DNA of 64,000 nucleotides. It comes from Methylocystis sp. MJC1 (GTDB lineage: Bacteria; Pseudomonadota; Alphaproteobacteria; Rhizobiales; Beijerinckiaceae). Below the pieces are notes generated by a model, which did no database searches, was not told where the DNA came from, and was given only the letters and a program-made list of their open reading frames with translations. This document shows positions 36,414-45,006 of this stretch, one piece after another. The stretch covers positions 1,277,001 through 1,341,000 of the forward strand of contig NZ_CP107558.1 of the NCBI RefSeq assembly GCF_026427715.1, in the 5' to 3' direction. Made by a program: the position numbers and the translations under genes. Position 1 is the stretch's first letter, and every line of letters begins with the position of its first letter.

Positions 36414-36686
36414 GTGTTCTTTCTCCTTAAATGCCTTGCCTGCATCGCGATCGTGATCTTCGCTTTGCAATTGCGTGAGTCGGAGACGCCGGCGACTCGC
36501 GAATCGCATGCGCGCGTCTTGGCGCCTCAGCCGCCGCGACGCCCGTCGATCGAGGACAGCGCCAGGGAATGGGCTCAGGCCGGCGTCGATGCGCTGACGT
36601 CGGCCGCGCGCGAGAAATGTCTTGCTGCGCCTCGCGATTGCGCGGCTACGCTGCAGCGCTTGCAGGGCGTCGCGCATGAGCGATGA
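36414..36686 (+). CDS. Small membrane-anchored or exported protein
   Basis: 90 residues from a GTG at 36414 with GGGGAG 5 nt upstream. N-terminal hydrophobic helix (MFFLLKCLACIAIVIFALQL), then a polar part with REKCLAAPRDCAATLQRL near the end: two cysteines spaced about seven apart. Short proteins with one TM segment and a C-terminal C-x6-C pattern are common in alphaproteobacteria; none has a function I can assign. Confidence 0.6.
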   Translation: MFFLLKCLACIAIVIFALQLRESETPATRESHARVLAPQPPRRPSIEDSAREWAQAGVDALTSAAREKCLAAPRDCAATLQRLQGVAHER

Positions 36687-36866
36687 GGCGCCCAGCGGTG
36701 TGGCCAAGCCACGTTAAAAGCGAACAGATTTTGCGTAATTGAAAAATTAACCGTAATGATGGATTTCGTCGGCGAGCGATCCTGAGGCCAAGCGCTCCAC
36801 TGACGCGCGCGTTTCTTGCAACTCTGTTGCGCGCGCCATTCCCTTTTACAGCTTCCAGGAGGCGGT

Positions 36867-37514
36867 ATGACCGACGAAACCGTTTCGCAACACGATGATA
36901 ACCCGTCCCGCGTTGAGTTCGACACGCTGCAGGAACAACTCAAGGCGGCCCGCGCCGAGCGTGACCGTCAGATATTCGAGAAAACTGAAATCGTCGCCAA
37001 GGCCAACGCTTACGCCAAGGAGCGCGACGATCTGAAGGAGCAGCTCGCGTCCGTTCTTTCCGAGCGCGATCAGATTATCGGAGATGTCGTCGCCGATCAC
37101 GACAAGGTGGTGGCGGACGTCACGTCTCAGCGCGATCAGCTCGCCCATGAAAAGGCCGCGGTCGAGACGTCGCTCAAAGAGGCGGCCCGCCGCGCCGACG
37201 AGGCTGCCGCCGAGATCGCCCGGCTGCGCCGCACGGTCGACGCGAAGCCGCCGACGGACCTCACGGGCGTCCTGCTGGCGATCCTTGCGGAAAACACCAA
37301 GGCCGCGGTCGCCTGGCTGCGCTCGAAGATTCCGGCCGATAGCCCGGCGCTGCCATATTTCGACAAGACCGTCGAGACGGCGACCAAGCTCGGCTGCATG
37401 GCGGTGAAGCTGAGCAAGGAGTTCTATGTCTGGGCGAAGCCCCGGGTCATCGAGCTCTACAAGCTTGGCAAGGCCAAGGTCCAAGAGCTGGTCGCCGAGC
37501 AGGGTAAGAAGTAA
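36867..37514 (+). CDS. Coiled-coil protein, unknown
   Basis: 215 residues from the ATG at 36867, with AGGAGGCGG 5 nt upstream (nearly ideal). Residues 20-130 form one long, charged coiled coil with heptad-like repeats (QLKAARAERDRQIFEK). The C-terminal 80 residues form an amphipathic helical part (PYFDKTVETATKLG, KLSKEFYVWAKPRVI). No signal or membrane segment. Possibly structural or regulatory; I do not recognise a family. Confidence 0.8.
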   Translation: MTDETVSQHDDNPSRVEFDTLQEQLKAARAERDRQIFEKTEIVAKANAYAKERDDLKEQLASVLSERDQIIGDVVADHDKVVADVTSQRDQLAHEKAAVETSLKEAARRADEAAAEIARLRRTVDAKPPTDLTGVLLAILAENTKAAVAWLRSKIPADSPALPYFDKTVETATKLGCMAVKLSKEFYVWAKPRVIELYKLGKAKVQELVAEQGKK

Positions 37515-37540
37515 AAGCCAAGCGCCAGCCAGTAGCCTCT

Positions 37541-37575
37541 GTCATTCCCGGCGGGCCAAAGGCCCGGCCGGGGAT
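37541..37575. repeat. Palindromic intergenic repeat, family B (copy)
   Basis: GTCATTCCCGGCGGGCC followed by AAA and GGCCCGGCCGGGGAT. Located between convergent genes and probably acting as their shared 3' hairpin. Confidence 0.75.
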
Positions 37576-37621
37576 CAAGGGCAAAGGCCTCGAACGGCCC
37601 TATTACTGTTTTTGTTTGGAT

Positions 37622-38431
37622 TTAGTTGCCATTGGCTGGCTTAGCGCTTGCGCCCGCCTCCGAAGCTTCTTTTGGTTGCTTTGCCGCTTCCTTCGCCAGA
37701 TCGGCCCTGAGCGTCACGATATCAGCGACAAGCCGCTTCTTTCGTTCGTCGAGCGGCTCTTTGACGATCGTTTGGAAGCCATCCTTCGACGCGCCATAAA
37801 AGGCGACGCCGAGCCCCGCCACTCGTTTTTCCAGGTCGCCACATTTTATCTCGATGACTTTCGCCAATGTTTCGGCCGGCTCATTCGATGTCGGCACGAG
37901 GCTTTTCAGCTCGGTGGCCAGACAGTTATCGAAGGCGCTCGACGCTTCTTTCAAAAACTTGCTCCGCTCGATTTCCATTGCTTTGATCTGATCCTGCGAA
38001 ACGCTACCCGTCTCACCTGCGTGCGGCGGTTGAGCGGCCTGATCCTTTTCGACCTGACGTCGTTGCCGCTCAGAGGAGGCGGCTTGGTCGAACGAAAAAC
38101 GGAGCTCCGGCTGCATCGACGCGTAGGCGGAGCGAATGATTGCATTCGCCTCGCTCCGGTTGAAATCACTGCGGAAAAGAGCGTCGCGCGCGAGATCGAC
38201 ATGATGGCCACATGCGGGGCGCAGTGAACTCTCGATGCGCTCGAAGGTCGTCGTCGGGTCTTTTTTGGCGGCCTGTCGCAGATACTGCTTGGCGCAGTCG
38301 GCATAGGCGGCAAGATGCGGCTTCGCCTGGGAAGCAATAATTCGATCTGCTCCTTGGGCAAAGACGGCGGAGGACGCTGTCACAGAGAAGCAGCAAACAA
38401 CTCTGGAGATAAACCGGACGACTTTGCTCAT
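37622..38431 (-). CDS. Exported protein with two similar cysteine-containing halves
   Basis: 269 residues with a signal peptide (about 1-26, ending VFAQ). Two domains repeat: residues about 35-110 (YADCAKQYLRQAAKKDPTTT) and about 155-245 (FDNCLATELKSLVPTSNEPA). Each has a cysteine pair 26 or 27 residues apart and a matching helical pattern, suggesting internal duplication and one disulfide per half. A Gln-rich linker lies between. The C-terminus is a charged Ala/Lys tail. No known domain; expected in the periplasm. Confidence 0.8.
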   Translation of the reverse strand: MSKVVRFISRVVCCFSVTASSAVFAQGADRIIASQAKPHLAAYADCAKQYLRQAAKKDPTTTFERIESSLRPACGHHVDLARDALFRSDFNRSEANAIIRSAYASMQPELRFSFDQAASSERQRRQVEKDQAAQPPHAGETGSVSQDQIKAMEIERSKFLKEASSAFDNCLATELKSLVPTSNEPAETLAKVIEIKCGDLEKRVAGLGVAFYGASKDGFQTIVKEPLDERKKRLVADIVTLRADLAKEAAKQPKEASEAGASAKPANGN

Positions 38432-38739
38432 ATGACACCTCCGGAAACGCCAGGGCGCGCGATGGGGGCTCTGCGCGCTCGCAAGAAGCCAGCGCGAGAC
38501 GGGACAGGGTGGGGGCCATCAGAGACGATGGTTTGAAACTTCCGAATCGAAGTATTCAGAAGCTACAACGCAACCTTCGCCAATTAAAGCATGTAAAACA
38601 AGAACTTAGTTCATACGAGGCGATCGATGACGCTCGTGTGCGGCTTAGCGGGCCTTGACGAAAGGCTTTGACGGCCTCGCAAATGGCTGTGTTAACCGCG
38701 CCCTTTCTTTTGGGGCCGGGCGCTGCTATCCGAAACGCC

Positions 38740-40548
38740 ATGAGCACCCCCCACAAATTCGACAACATCCGCAACTTCTCGATCGTGGCGCATATCGACC
38801 ACGGCAAGTCGACGCTCGCCGACCGGCTGATCCAGGAGACCGGGACGCTCGCGGCGCGCGAGATGGTCGAGCAGGTGCTCGATTCCATGGATATCGAGCG
38901 CGAGCGCGGCATCACCATCAAGGCGCAGACCGTGCGCCTGCATTACCGGGCCGTGGACGGCAAGGATTACATCCTGAACCTGATGGACACGCCCGGCCAC
39001 GTCGACTTCGCCTATGAGGTCTCGCGCTCGCTCAAGGCCTGCGAGGGCTCGCTGCTGGTGGTGGACGCCTCCCAGGGCGTCGAGGCGCAGACGCTGGCGA
39101 ACGTTTATCAGGCGATCGACGCGGGGCACGAGATCGTGCCGGTGCTCAACAAGATCGACCTGCCGGCCGCCGAGCCCGACCGTATCAAGGAGCAGATCGA
39201 GGAGGTGATCGGCCTCGACGCCAAGGACGCGGTGCTCATCTCGGCGAAGACCGGCATTGGCATTCCGGACGTTCTGGAGGCGATCGTCACCCGCCTGCCG
39301 CCGCCCCAGGGCGACGAGAAGGCGCCTCTGAAGGCGTTGCTGGTCGATAGCTGGTATGACGCTTATCTGGGCGTCGTCGTGCTGGTGCGCATCTTCGACG
39401 GCACGCTGAAAAAGGGCCAGAAGATACAGATGATGGGCACAGGCGCCCATTACGACGTCGATAAGATTGGCGTGTTCCGCCCCAAGATGCAGGACGTCGC
39501 CGCGCTCGGCCCCGGCGAGGTCGGCTTCATCACCGCGCAGATCAAGCAAGTGGCGGATACGCGCGTCGGCGATACGATCACCGACGATCGCAAGCCCTGC
39601 GACGAGGCGCTGCCGGGCTTCAAGCCGGCGCAGCCGGTGGTGTTCTGCGGCCTTTTCCCCGTCGACGCCGCCGACTTCGAGGATTTGCGCGCCGCGATCG
39701 GCAAGCTGCGCCTGAACGACGCGAGCTTCTCCTATGAGATGGAGACCTCCGCCGCGCTCGGCTTCGGCTTCCGCTGCGGCTTTCTGGGCCTGCTGCATCT
39801 CGAAATTATTCAGGAGCGGCTGTCGCGCGAGTTCAACCTCGACCTCATCGCGACGGCGCCCTCGGTCGTCTACAAGATATTGCTGACCAATGGCGACGAG
39901 ATCGAGCTGCACAATCCGGCCGACATGCCGGACGTCGTGAAGATCGAGGAGATCAAGGAGCCCTGGATTCGCGCCACGATTCTGACGCCCGACGACTATC
40001 TGGGCTCGGTGCTCAAGCTCTGTCAGGATCGGCGCGGCGTGCAGGTGGATTTAAATTACGTCGGCAAGCGCGCCATGGCGGTCTATGACCTGCCGCTCAA
40101 CGAGGTGGTGTTCGATTTCTACGATCGCCTGAAGTCGATCTCGAAGGGCTACGCCTCATTCGACTATCAGCTCACCGACTATCGCGCCGGCGACCTCGTG
40201 AAGATGAGCATTCTCGTGAACGCCGAGCCGGTGGACGCCTTGTCCATGCTCGTGCATCGCACGCGCGCCGAGGGGCGCGGCCGGCAGATGTGCGAGAAGC
40301 TCAAGGAGCTGATCCCGCCGCATATGTTCCAGGTGCCGATCCAGGCCGCGCTCGGCGGCAAGATCATCGCCCGCGAAACCGTGCGCGCCTTCCGCAAGGA
40401 CGTGACCGCCAAATGCTACGGCGGCGACGTGACCCGCAAGCGCAAGCTTTTGGAGAAGCAGAAGGAAGGCAAGAAGAAGATGCGCCAGTTCGGGCGGGTG
40501 GAGATCCCGCAGGAGGCGTTTATCGCGGCGCTGAAGATGGAGGACTAA
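38740..40548 (+). CDS. lepA: Elongation factor 4 (LepA)
   Basis: Ribosome-bound GTPase that promotes back-translocation or elongation-quality control. From the ATG at 38740 it has 602 residues. G1 is [15 protein letters not shown]3 is DTPGHVDF, G4 is [11 protein letters not shown]. Domain IV and the LepA-specific C-terminal domain (ECLGGKI-like, KAKCYGGD-like [20 protein letters not shown]) are intact. The frame is open 24 codons further upstream; those residues do not match LepA. Confidence 0.98.
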   Translation: MSTPHKFDNIRNFSIVAHIDHGKSTLADRLIQETGTLAAREMVEQVLDSMDIERERGITIKAQTVRLHYRAVDGKDYILNLMDTPGHVDFAYEVSRSLKACEGSLLVVDASQGVEAQTLANVYQAIDAGHEIVPVLNKIDLPAAEPDRIKEQIEEVIGLDAKDAVLISAKTGIGIPDVLEAIVTRLPPPQGDEKAPLKALLVDSWYDAYLGVVVLVRIFDGTLKKGQKIQMMGTGAHYDVDKIGVFRPKMQDVAALGPGEVGFITAQIKQVADTRVGDTITDDRKPCDEALPGFKPAQPVVFCGLFPVDAADFEDLRAAIGKLRLNDASFSYEMETSAALGFGFRCGFLGLLHLEIIQERLSREFNLDLIATAPSVVYKILLTNGDEIELHNPADMPDVVKIEEIKEPWIRATILTPDDYLGSVLKLCQDRRGVQVDLNYVGKRAMAVYDLPLNEVVFDFYDRLKSISKGYASFDYQLTDYRAGDLVKMSILVNAEPVDALSMLVHRTRAEGRGRQMCEKLKELIPPHMFQVPIQAALGGKIIARETVRAFRKDVTAKCYGGDVTRKRKLLEKQKEGKKKMRQFGRVEIPQEAFIAALKMED

Positions 40549-40579
40549 TGGGGCCTTTGCCGGGTAGGGCCTTGCTAGC

Positions 40580-40595
40580 GTACGCGATTACGTAC
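40580..40595 (+). promoter_or_regulatory. Probable YefM operator
   Basis: Two GTAC palindromes, 40580-40583 and 40592-40595, 12 bp apart centre to centre, within TAGCGTACGCGATTACGTAC, just before the antitoxin ATG. YefM/Phd antitoxins are known to bind TGTACA-like palindromes and repress their own operon; this site fits that pattern. Confidence 0.55.
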
Positions 40596-40606
40596 ATATT
40601 CCCTCC

Positions 40607-40861
40607 ATGCGCACGACCTCTTACAGCGACCTCCGCAAGAACCTCGCGGCCACGCTTGATCGCGTGACCGAGGACCACGAGCCTGTCGTCATCACCCGCG
40701 ACCGCGGAAAGCCGGCGGCGGTGCTGATCTCCCTCGAAGATTTCGCCTCCTATGAGGAGACGGCCTATCTGCTGAAAAGCCCGCGCAACGCCGAGCGCCT
40801 GCTTGCGTCGATCAAAGAGCTCGAAGCTGGTGGCGGCGCAGAGCGTAAGCTTTCCGAATGA
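40607..40861 (+). CDS. yefM: Antitoxin of type II system (Phd/YefM)
   Basis: 84-residue antitoxin that neutralises YoeB and represses the operon. N-terminal DNA-binding part MRTTSYSDLRKNLAATLDRV and PVVITRDRGKPAAVLISLEDF, then a C-terminal toxin-binding region. Its stop overlaps the toxin start (ATGA), so the pair is translationally coupled. No strong Shine-Dalgarno is visible before it. Confidence 0.93.
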   Translation: MRTTSYSDLRKNLAATLDRVTEDHEPVVITRDRGKPAAVLISLEDFASYEETAYLLKSPRNAERLLASIKELEAGGGAERKLSE

Positions 40862-41112
40862 AGCTCGTCTTCTCGGAAAGCGCCTGGGAAGACTATCTCC
40901 ACTGGCAGGCGCAGGACGCGAAGATTCTCGACCGTATCAATTCGCTCATCAAGGAGTGCCAGCGCACGCCTTTTACAGGCACTGGAAAGCCCGAGCCTTT
41001 GCGGGGAGATTTGCGCGGCTGGTGGTCTCGGCGGATCACGCTGGAGCATCGCCTGGTATATCGCGTCGAAGGCGAGAGCCTGCTGATTGCGCAGTGTCGG
41101 TATCATTATTGA
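40858..41112 (+). CDS. yoeB: Toxin of type II system (YoeB-type mRNA interferase)
   Basis: 84-residue ribosome-dependent endoribonuclease of the RelE/ParE fold. The family pattern is complete: FSESAWEDYLHWQAQD, KILDRINSLIKEC, and the catalytic C-terminal stretch HRLVYRVEGESLLIAQCRYHY. Starts inside the antitoxin stop. Type II pairs usually spread by transfer. Confidence 0.93.
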   Translation: MKLVFSESAWEDYLHWQAQDAKILDRINSLIKECQRTPFTGTGKPEPLRGDLRGWWSRRITLEHRLVYRVEGESLLIAQCRYHY

Positions 41113-41136
41113 GTGAGCTTGTTATCGCGGCGCCAA

Positions 41137-41175
41137 CTCCTCACCCCGCTTGCGGGGAGAGGTTGGGTGAGGGGC
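41137..41175. repeat. Inverted repeat, family E, left of DUF559 gene
   Basis: CCTCACCCCGCTTGCGGGGAG followed by AGGTTGGGTGAGGGGCC, near-identical and inverted with respect to 41571-41610. CCCCGCTTGCGGGG is itself a hairpin. The pair brackets the DUF559 gene. Confidence 0.8.
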
Positions 41176-41200
41176 CGGGGGATTAATTGAGAGATTTGCC

Positions 41201-41563
41201 ATGCGCGGCCTGCGTTTCATCGAAACTCGTCGGTCTCGTGAGCTGAGACGCGACGCCACCTCCGCGGAAAAGATTGTGTGGGGGCGGCTGAGGAATAGAA
41301 GTCTTGGCGGCTTCAAATTCGTGCGTCAGGAGCCCATTGGGCCATTTATCGCTGATTTCGTGTGCCGGGAATACAGGCTGGTCGTCGAGATTGATGGCGA
41401 AACGCATTCCAGCGCGGAGGAAATCGCGGCGGATGCACGGCGTACGGACTACCTCAATAAACAGGGCTATCGGGTAGCCCGCTTCACGAACCAGCAGGTT
41501 TATGAGAATGCCGATGCTGTTGCGGAGGCTATTCTTGGCGTCCTTTTGCGAGACCGGGGATAA
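41201..41563 (+). CDS. DUF559 (Vsr-like endonuclease fold) protein
   Basis: 120 residues matching the DUF559 family: RRSRELRRDATSAEKIVWGR, then FKFVRQEPIGPFIADFVC and LVVEIDGETHS, the restriction-endonuclease-like beta strands with conserved E and D. Substrate and role are not established. It is bracketed by a pair of near-identical inverted repeats, so it may travel as a small repeat-flanked unit. Confidence 0.9.
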   Translation: MRGLRFIETRRSRELRRDATSAEKIVWGRLRNRSLGGFKFVRQEPIGPFIADFVCREYRLVVEIDGETHSSAEEIAADARRTDYLNKQGYRVARFTNQQVYENADAVAEAILGVLLRDRG

Positions 41564-41570
41564 TCACCCG

Positions 41571-41610
41571 GGCCCCTCACCCAGCCTCTCCCCGCGAGCG
41601 GGGAGAGGAG
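41571..41610. repeat. Inverted repeat, family E, right of DUF559 gene
   Basis: GGCCCCTCACCCAGCCTCTC followed by CCCGCGAGCGGGGAGAGG. It reads on the opposite strand as the mirror of 41137-41175. Ends right at the 3' end of the EamA gene. Confidence 0.8.
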
Positions 41611-41611
41611 T

Positions 41612-42514
41612 CTATGCCCTCGCCAGCGCGATCATCACCGCTCCCGCCAGCATCACCGCCGCGCCGAGGAGCCGCCCGCCGGTCTCCTCCTTCAGCACAT
41701 GAGAGCTTGCGAGCACGGTGAAGAGCGCCGAGAGGCGCTTGATGGCGATGACATAGGGCGTGAACAATATCGTCAGCGCCCACATCTGCACCGTATTGCC
41801 GAAGGCCATGGCCGAGCCCGCGAGCAGCGCATAGCGTAGCGAGGAGAGACGCGGCGTCTTGCGTGGCCCAAGCGCCCAATAGAGGTTCGCGCAAAGCGCG
41901 ATGACGATCATTACCCCCGCGTTCCATATCAGCGGCGTCGAGGCCGTCACGCCGAGCTTGTCGATATTGGCGGTGATGCTCCAGATTGCGGCGGTGACCA
42001 GCATGTAGCGCGCGCCGGCGTCCTTGACGAAGACAGCGAAATTGAAACGTTTGCCGTTCGCCCGGTTGGCGTCGAGAAGGCCGACGCCGAGCACGGTGAA
42101 CAGCACGCCGAACATCCCCATCGGCGGCGCCTGCTCGCCGGTCATGATCGGTGAGGTGACCAGCATCAGCACCGGCGTCAGCAGCACGAGCGGCGCGACG
42201 AGCGAGGCGTCGGAGAGGCGGAAACCCCGAATGTAGAAGAAATAGGCGACGACGTTGAGAACGCCGGACCAGGCGAGGAGCTTTGTAAAGCCCGGCTGCG
42301 TCAGCGCGTCGAGCGTCGCGATCGGCGCGGCGACGAGCCCCGGATAGACGATTAGGCTGGCGATAATGAGCAGCAGCGCGCCGGCGTTCCATTGGGCGGC
42401 GAGGATCGCGCGGTCGTCGGCATAGCGCGTCGCGGCCTTGGTGCCGAGATCGGTGGCGGATTGGCAGAGCGCGGTGAGGAGGGCCGCGAGGAGAGCAAGC
42501 AGGGCGAGGTCCAT
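41612..42514 (-). CDS. EamA/DMT-family transporter
   Basis: 300 residues with about ten TM helices in two halves (EamA repeats), typical of the drug/metabolite transporter superfamily. Hydrophobic segments such as LALLALLAALLTALCQSATDL and LSALFTVLASSHVL occur near the ends. Substrate unknown; probable export or uptake of a small metabolite. Start ATG at 42514. Confidence 0.88.
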   Translation of the reverse strand: MDLALLALLAALLTALCQSATDLGTKAATRYADDRAILAAQWNAGALLLIIASLIVYPGLVAAPIATLDALTQPGFTKLLAWSGVLNVVAYFFYIRGFRLSDASLVAPLVLLTPVLMLVTSPIMTGEQAPPMGMFGVLFTVLGVGLLDANRANGKRFNFAVFVKDAGARYMLVTAAIWSITANIDKLGVTASTPLIWNAGVMIVIALCANLYWALGPRKTPRLSSLRYALLAGSAMAFGNTVQMWALTILFTPYVIAIKRLSALFTVLASSHVLKEETGGRLLGAAVMLAGAVMIALARA

Positions 42515-42566
42515 GCCGCTATGACGCGACCGCCGTGTTTCGTTCTGACGAGGCTGAAGGCTTGCT

Positions 42567-42623
42567 GCGCGCCTGAAGGCGCGCGGTCCAGCGCCCGTCC
42601 GGACCGCGCGCCTTCAGGCGCGC
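42567..42623. repeat. Perfect 23-bp inverted repeat
   Basis: Arms 42567-42589 and 42601-42623 pair over 23 bp with an 11-nt loop. Each arm also folds on itself (GCGCGCCTGAAGGCGCGC). It lies between the methyltransferase 3' end and the EamA start, both on minus. No T run follows, so it is not a standard terminator. Confidence 0.85.
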
Positions 42624-42640
42624 TTGTCCAAACGCGTTCC

Positions 42641-43375
42641 TCACGCTTTCACCGCCTTCACCAGCGTATCGACGCCCTCGCGGTAGTCGACCGTCACCGC
42701 AAAGCCGAGCGCTTCGAGCAGCTTCATCGACGGGGTGAAATACATGACATGGTCGGGCGATTCGTCGCTGTAGAAATGCACCACCCAATCCTCGAGGAGG
42801 TCGAGGCGGTTGATTTCATTGAAGAGCTTGAACCAGCGGCGCACGGTCTCCTGCGTGTCCTGCAGATGCGCGGCGCGGTCGTCCATTGCGTAGCGGTCGC
42901 CATTGACGAAGAGGCCGCCGGGCTTCAACACGCGATGGATTTCAGCGAGAACCTTGGAACGGTAATCGTCGAGGAAATTGTGAATGGCGTAATTGGAGGC
43001 GACGAGGTCGAGGCTATTGTCGGGCAGCGCCTTCAGCGCGTCGAGCGCGTCGGCTTCCTTGAAGGTCACGCGGCCGGCTTTCACGTCGTCCGCCAGATTT
43101 TCGCGCGCCTGATCGAGCATCGCTGCCGCGGCGTCGACGGCGGTCAGCGTGAGGGCCTCGCGCGCGGCAAGCATCAATGTGGTGCTGATGCCCGTGCCGC
43201 AGCCGATCTCGAAACCCTTCAGCGTTTCACCGGGCTTCCAGGCGGCGACCGTCGCGCTGAGGCGCTTGGCGAGCAGGACGTGGTTGGGGCACATCAGCCG
43301 CAGGATGTCGTATTCCGCGCCGATCTTTCCGGTGAAGAGATTGTCCTGCAGCAAGTCTTGTGAGCGTGACGACAT
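42641..43375 (-). CDS. Class I SAM-dependent methyltransferase
   Basis: 244 residues. Motif I is GFEIGCGTGISTTLML near 45-60; acidic loop DAAAAMLDQARENL; post-motif VASNYAIHNFLDD. Typical Rossmann methyltransferase of the Methyltransf_11/25 type, perhaps related to ubiquinone/menaquinone enzymes, but the substrate is not clear. ATG at 43375 follows GGGGAAGG. Confidence 0.88.
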   Translation of the reverse strand: MSSRSQDLLQDNLFTGKIGAEYDILRLMCPNHVLLAKRLSATVAAWKPGETLKGFEIGCGTGISTTLMLAAREALTLTAVDAAAAMLDQARENLADDVKAGRVTFKEADALDALKALPDNSLDLVASNYAIHNFLDDYRSKVLAEIHRVLKPGGLFVNGDRYAMDDRAAHLQDTQETVRRWFKLFNEINRLDLLEDWVVHFYSDESPDHVMYFTPSMKLLEALGFAVTVDYREGVDTLVKAVKA

Positions 43376-43428
43376 GGCCTTCCCCGCATTTTGGCGCGCA
43401 CCTTAAGGCTGTTGCGCGAGCGAGGCAA

Positions 43429-44129
43429 TCAGCTCCGGCGCTGCCGGCCGTAGAGCCGCGCGCTCCAGTTTTCGGTCTTGCCGGTATCGAGACGCCGCTG
43501 CGCCAGCGCGCGCCAGCCCTCCGCCAGTTGCGGGAGCGCGGCCATGGCCGCGAGGCCTTCGCGGTCGCGCGTGTCGCGGTAAAGCAGGCCAGAGAGGCGC
43601 GCGAGCGGCCAGCCGGGGCAGGGCGCTCGATCAGCGCGAGGGCGTCGCCCTCTTGCGCGACGCCTTCTTGCAGCACGCGATAATACCAGCCCGTGCGGCC
43701 GCTGCGCTGGACGCGGACCGCCATGTCGCGCAGGCCGAAACGCAGATTGAGCTTGAAGCAGGGCTGGCGTCCTTGGCTCACTTGCAAGAGCGCCGCGCCG
43801 AAGCGGATCACGTCGCCGAGGCAGAGGGTCTCCTCCGTCCAGCCGGACGTCGACAAGTTCTCGCCGAAGGCGCCGGGCGCGGCGAGGGGCGCCGCGTCGC
43901 CGATCTTTGCGCGCCAGGTCGCGTAATGATCCAATGCGTAATGATGCAGCGCCTTTTCCGGCCCGCCATGGTGTTTCAGATCGGCCTGGGCGTCGCCCTC
44001 TAACCCCGTTTGGCCAATTCGCCATGGGCCGGGGGTGGGCGCTTTGACGATCGCGCTCGTCTGCCCGGCTTCGCCGAGCGGCGCGATTGCCCCGACCAGA
44101 ACGAGGGGGTGAGCGGGAGCGAGAGTCAT
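43429..44129 (-). pseudogene. MOSC-domain protein gene with an apparent 1-nt frameshift
   Basis: The N-terminal two-thirds of a MOSC (YiiM-like) protein reads from the ATG at 44129 (GAIAPLGEAGQTSAIVKAP), through GDAQADLKHHGGPEKALHHY and the conserved cysteine in GRQPCFKLNLRFG, to about 43615. There the frame departs: the family-like continuation (GWPLARLSGLLYRDTRDREG and GWRALAQRRLDTGKTENW) is in the next frame, ending at the TGA at 43429. Adding one C in the CCCTGCCCC run (about 43611-43620) would join them. Either a real inactivating mutation or a sequencing error. MOSC enzymes handle molybdenum cofactor-linked sulfur. Confidence 0.75.
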
Positions 44130-44251
44130 GTTGGTTGGCTGCAAGGATATTTCAGGAACTCTCGGGCATAAAGGCGCATTGCCAACGCGCCGGCAAGCGT
44201 AATTCCAAAGCGCCAAGACGCCGGCGTGGGGCGCGGTTCGGGGAGGATCAC

Positions 44252-44584
44252 ATGCGAAGATCGCTCGGCCTGATTTTGCTCTTGCTCGTCGCCGCCGCGC
44301 CGGCGCGCGCCGATGTCGCCTGCCTCGTGCAGGCTTCCGGCGTTTCCGGCGTCATTGCCGATCAGAAGGATGTGATCGGCGCGGTCAATTGCCTCGGTCA
44401 GCAATTGGCGAGGCTGCGCAACGACGCGACTGTCTCCGAGAGGGCGACTGCCGCCCGTATCGACGATCTTGCACGGCAGATCGCCGCGCTACAGAGCGCC
44501 GTCAATGTTCTCGCCAAGCGGGTGGGCGCGTTGGAGGCCAATATCGTCGATAGCGAGACGCCGCTCGCCAAACGCCCGTGGTGA
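44252..44584 (+). CDS. Small exported helical protein
   Basis: 110 residues from the ATG at 44252 with GGGGAGG upstream. Signal peptide (MRRSLGLILLLLVAAAPARA), then a short linker with two cysteines (CLVQASGVSGV and VNCLGQQLARL) and a C-terminal amphipathic helix with heptad-like repeats (LARQIAALQSAVNVLAKRVG). Unknown function; probably periplasmic. Confidence 0.75.
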   Translation: MRRSLGLILLLLVAAAPARADVACLVQASGVSGVIADQKDVIGAVNCLGQQLARLRNDATVSERATAARIDDLARQIAALQSAVNVLAKRVGALEANIVDSETPLAKRPW

Positions 44585-44672
44585 CGGCGAGGTAAGGTAA
44601 GGGCGCCGCAAAGCAGCCATTTTTCGGCTGGACTTTTGTGTGAATCTCAAACGGGCCAACGAGGGTCTAGAG

Positions 44673-44933
44673 ATGCGGATTTCTAGTTTATTTGCAGTCC
44701 TGGCTTTGGGCGCGGCGCTCGGCGCCTGCGAGTCGACGACGCCGGCCGAGCAGCGGGCGATGGACGACGCGCGCTGCAGATCCTACGGGTTCAAGCGCGG
44801 GAGCGACGGATTCTCCAAATGCCTGTTGGACGTCGACCTCGACCGCTCCGCCGATCGCCGCGAACGGCGGATGGAGCTCTCTACTTTTCCACGCTACGGC
44901 GGATTTGGCGGCCCCTATTGGCGCTATTGGTGA
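44673..44933 (+). CDS. Small lipoprotein, unknown
   Basis: 86 residues from the ATG at 44673 (SD AGGG about 10 bases upstream). Lipoprotein signal ending ALGAC, then TTPAEQRAMDDARCRSYGFK, a pattern seen in many alphaproteobacterial short lipoproteins, two more cysteines (GFSKCLLDV), and a Gly/Tyr/Trp tail (GGFGGPYWRYW). Likely outer-membrane or periplasmic; function not known. Confidence 0.8.
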   Translation: MRISSLFAVLALGAALGACESTTPAEQRAMDDARCRSYGFKRGSDGFSKCLLDVDLDRSADRRERRMELSTFPRYGGFGGPYWRYW

Positions 44934-45006
44934 GGCGCTGCGCGTCCCCGCGGAAGGCCGTCATTGCTTCGTCGCGCTGCTCCTCGCAATTACGGGAATG
45001 ACAGCG

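Noticed and set aside
36209..36430. A 73-codon open frame in the AT-rich gap
   Set aside because: No ribosome site, mixed composition and overlap with a better-supported small gene.
44958..45006. A further family A repeat (GCCGTCATTGCTTCGTCGCG)
   Set aside because: Only one end and a partial internal arm are recognisable; too degenerate to count as a copy.
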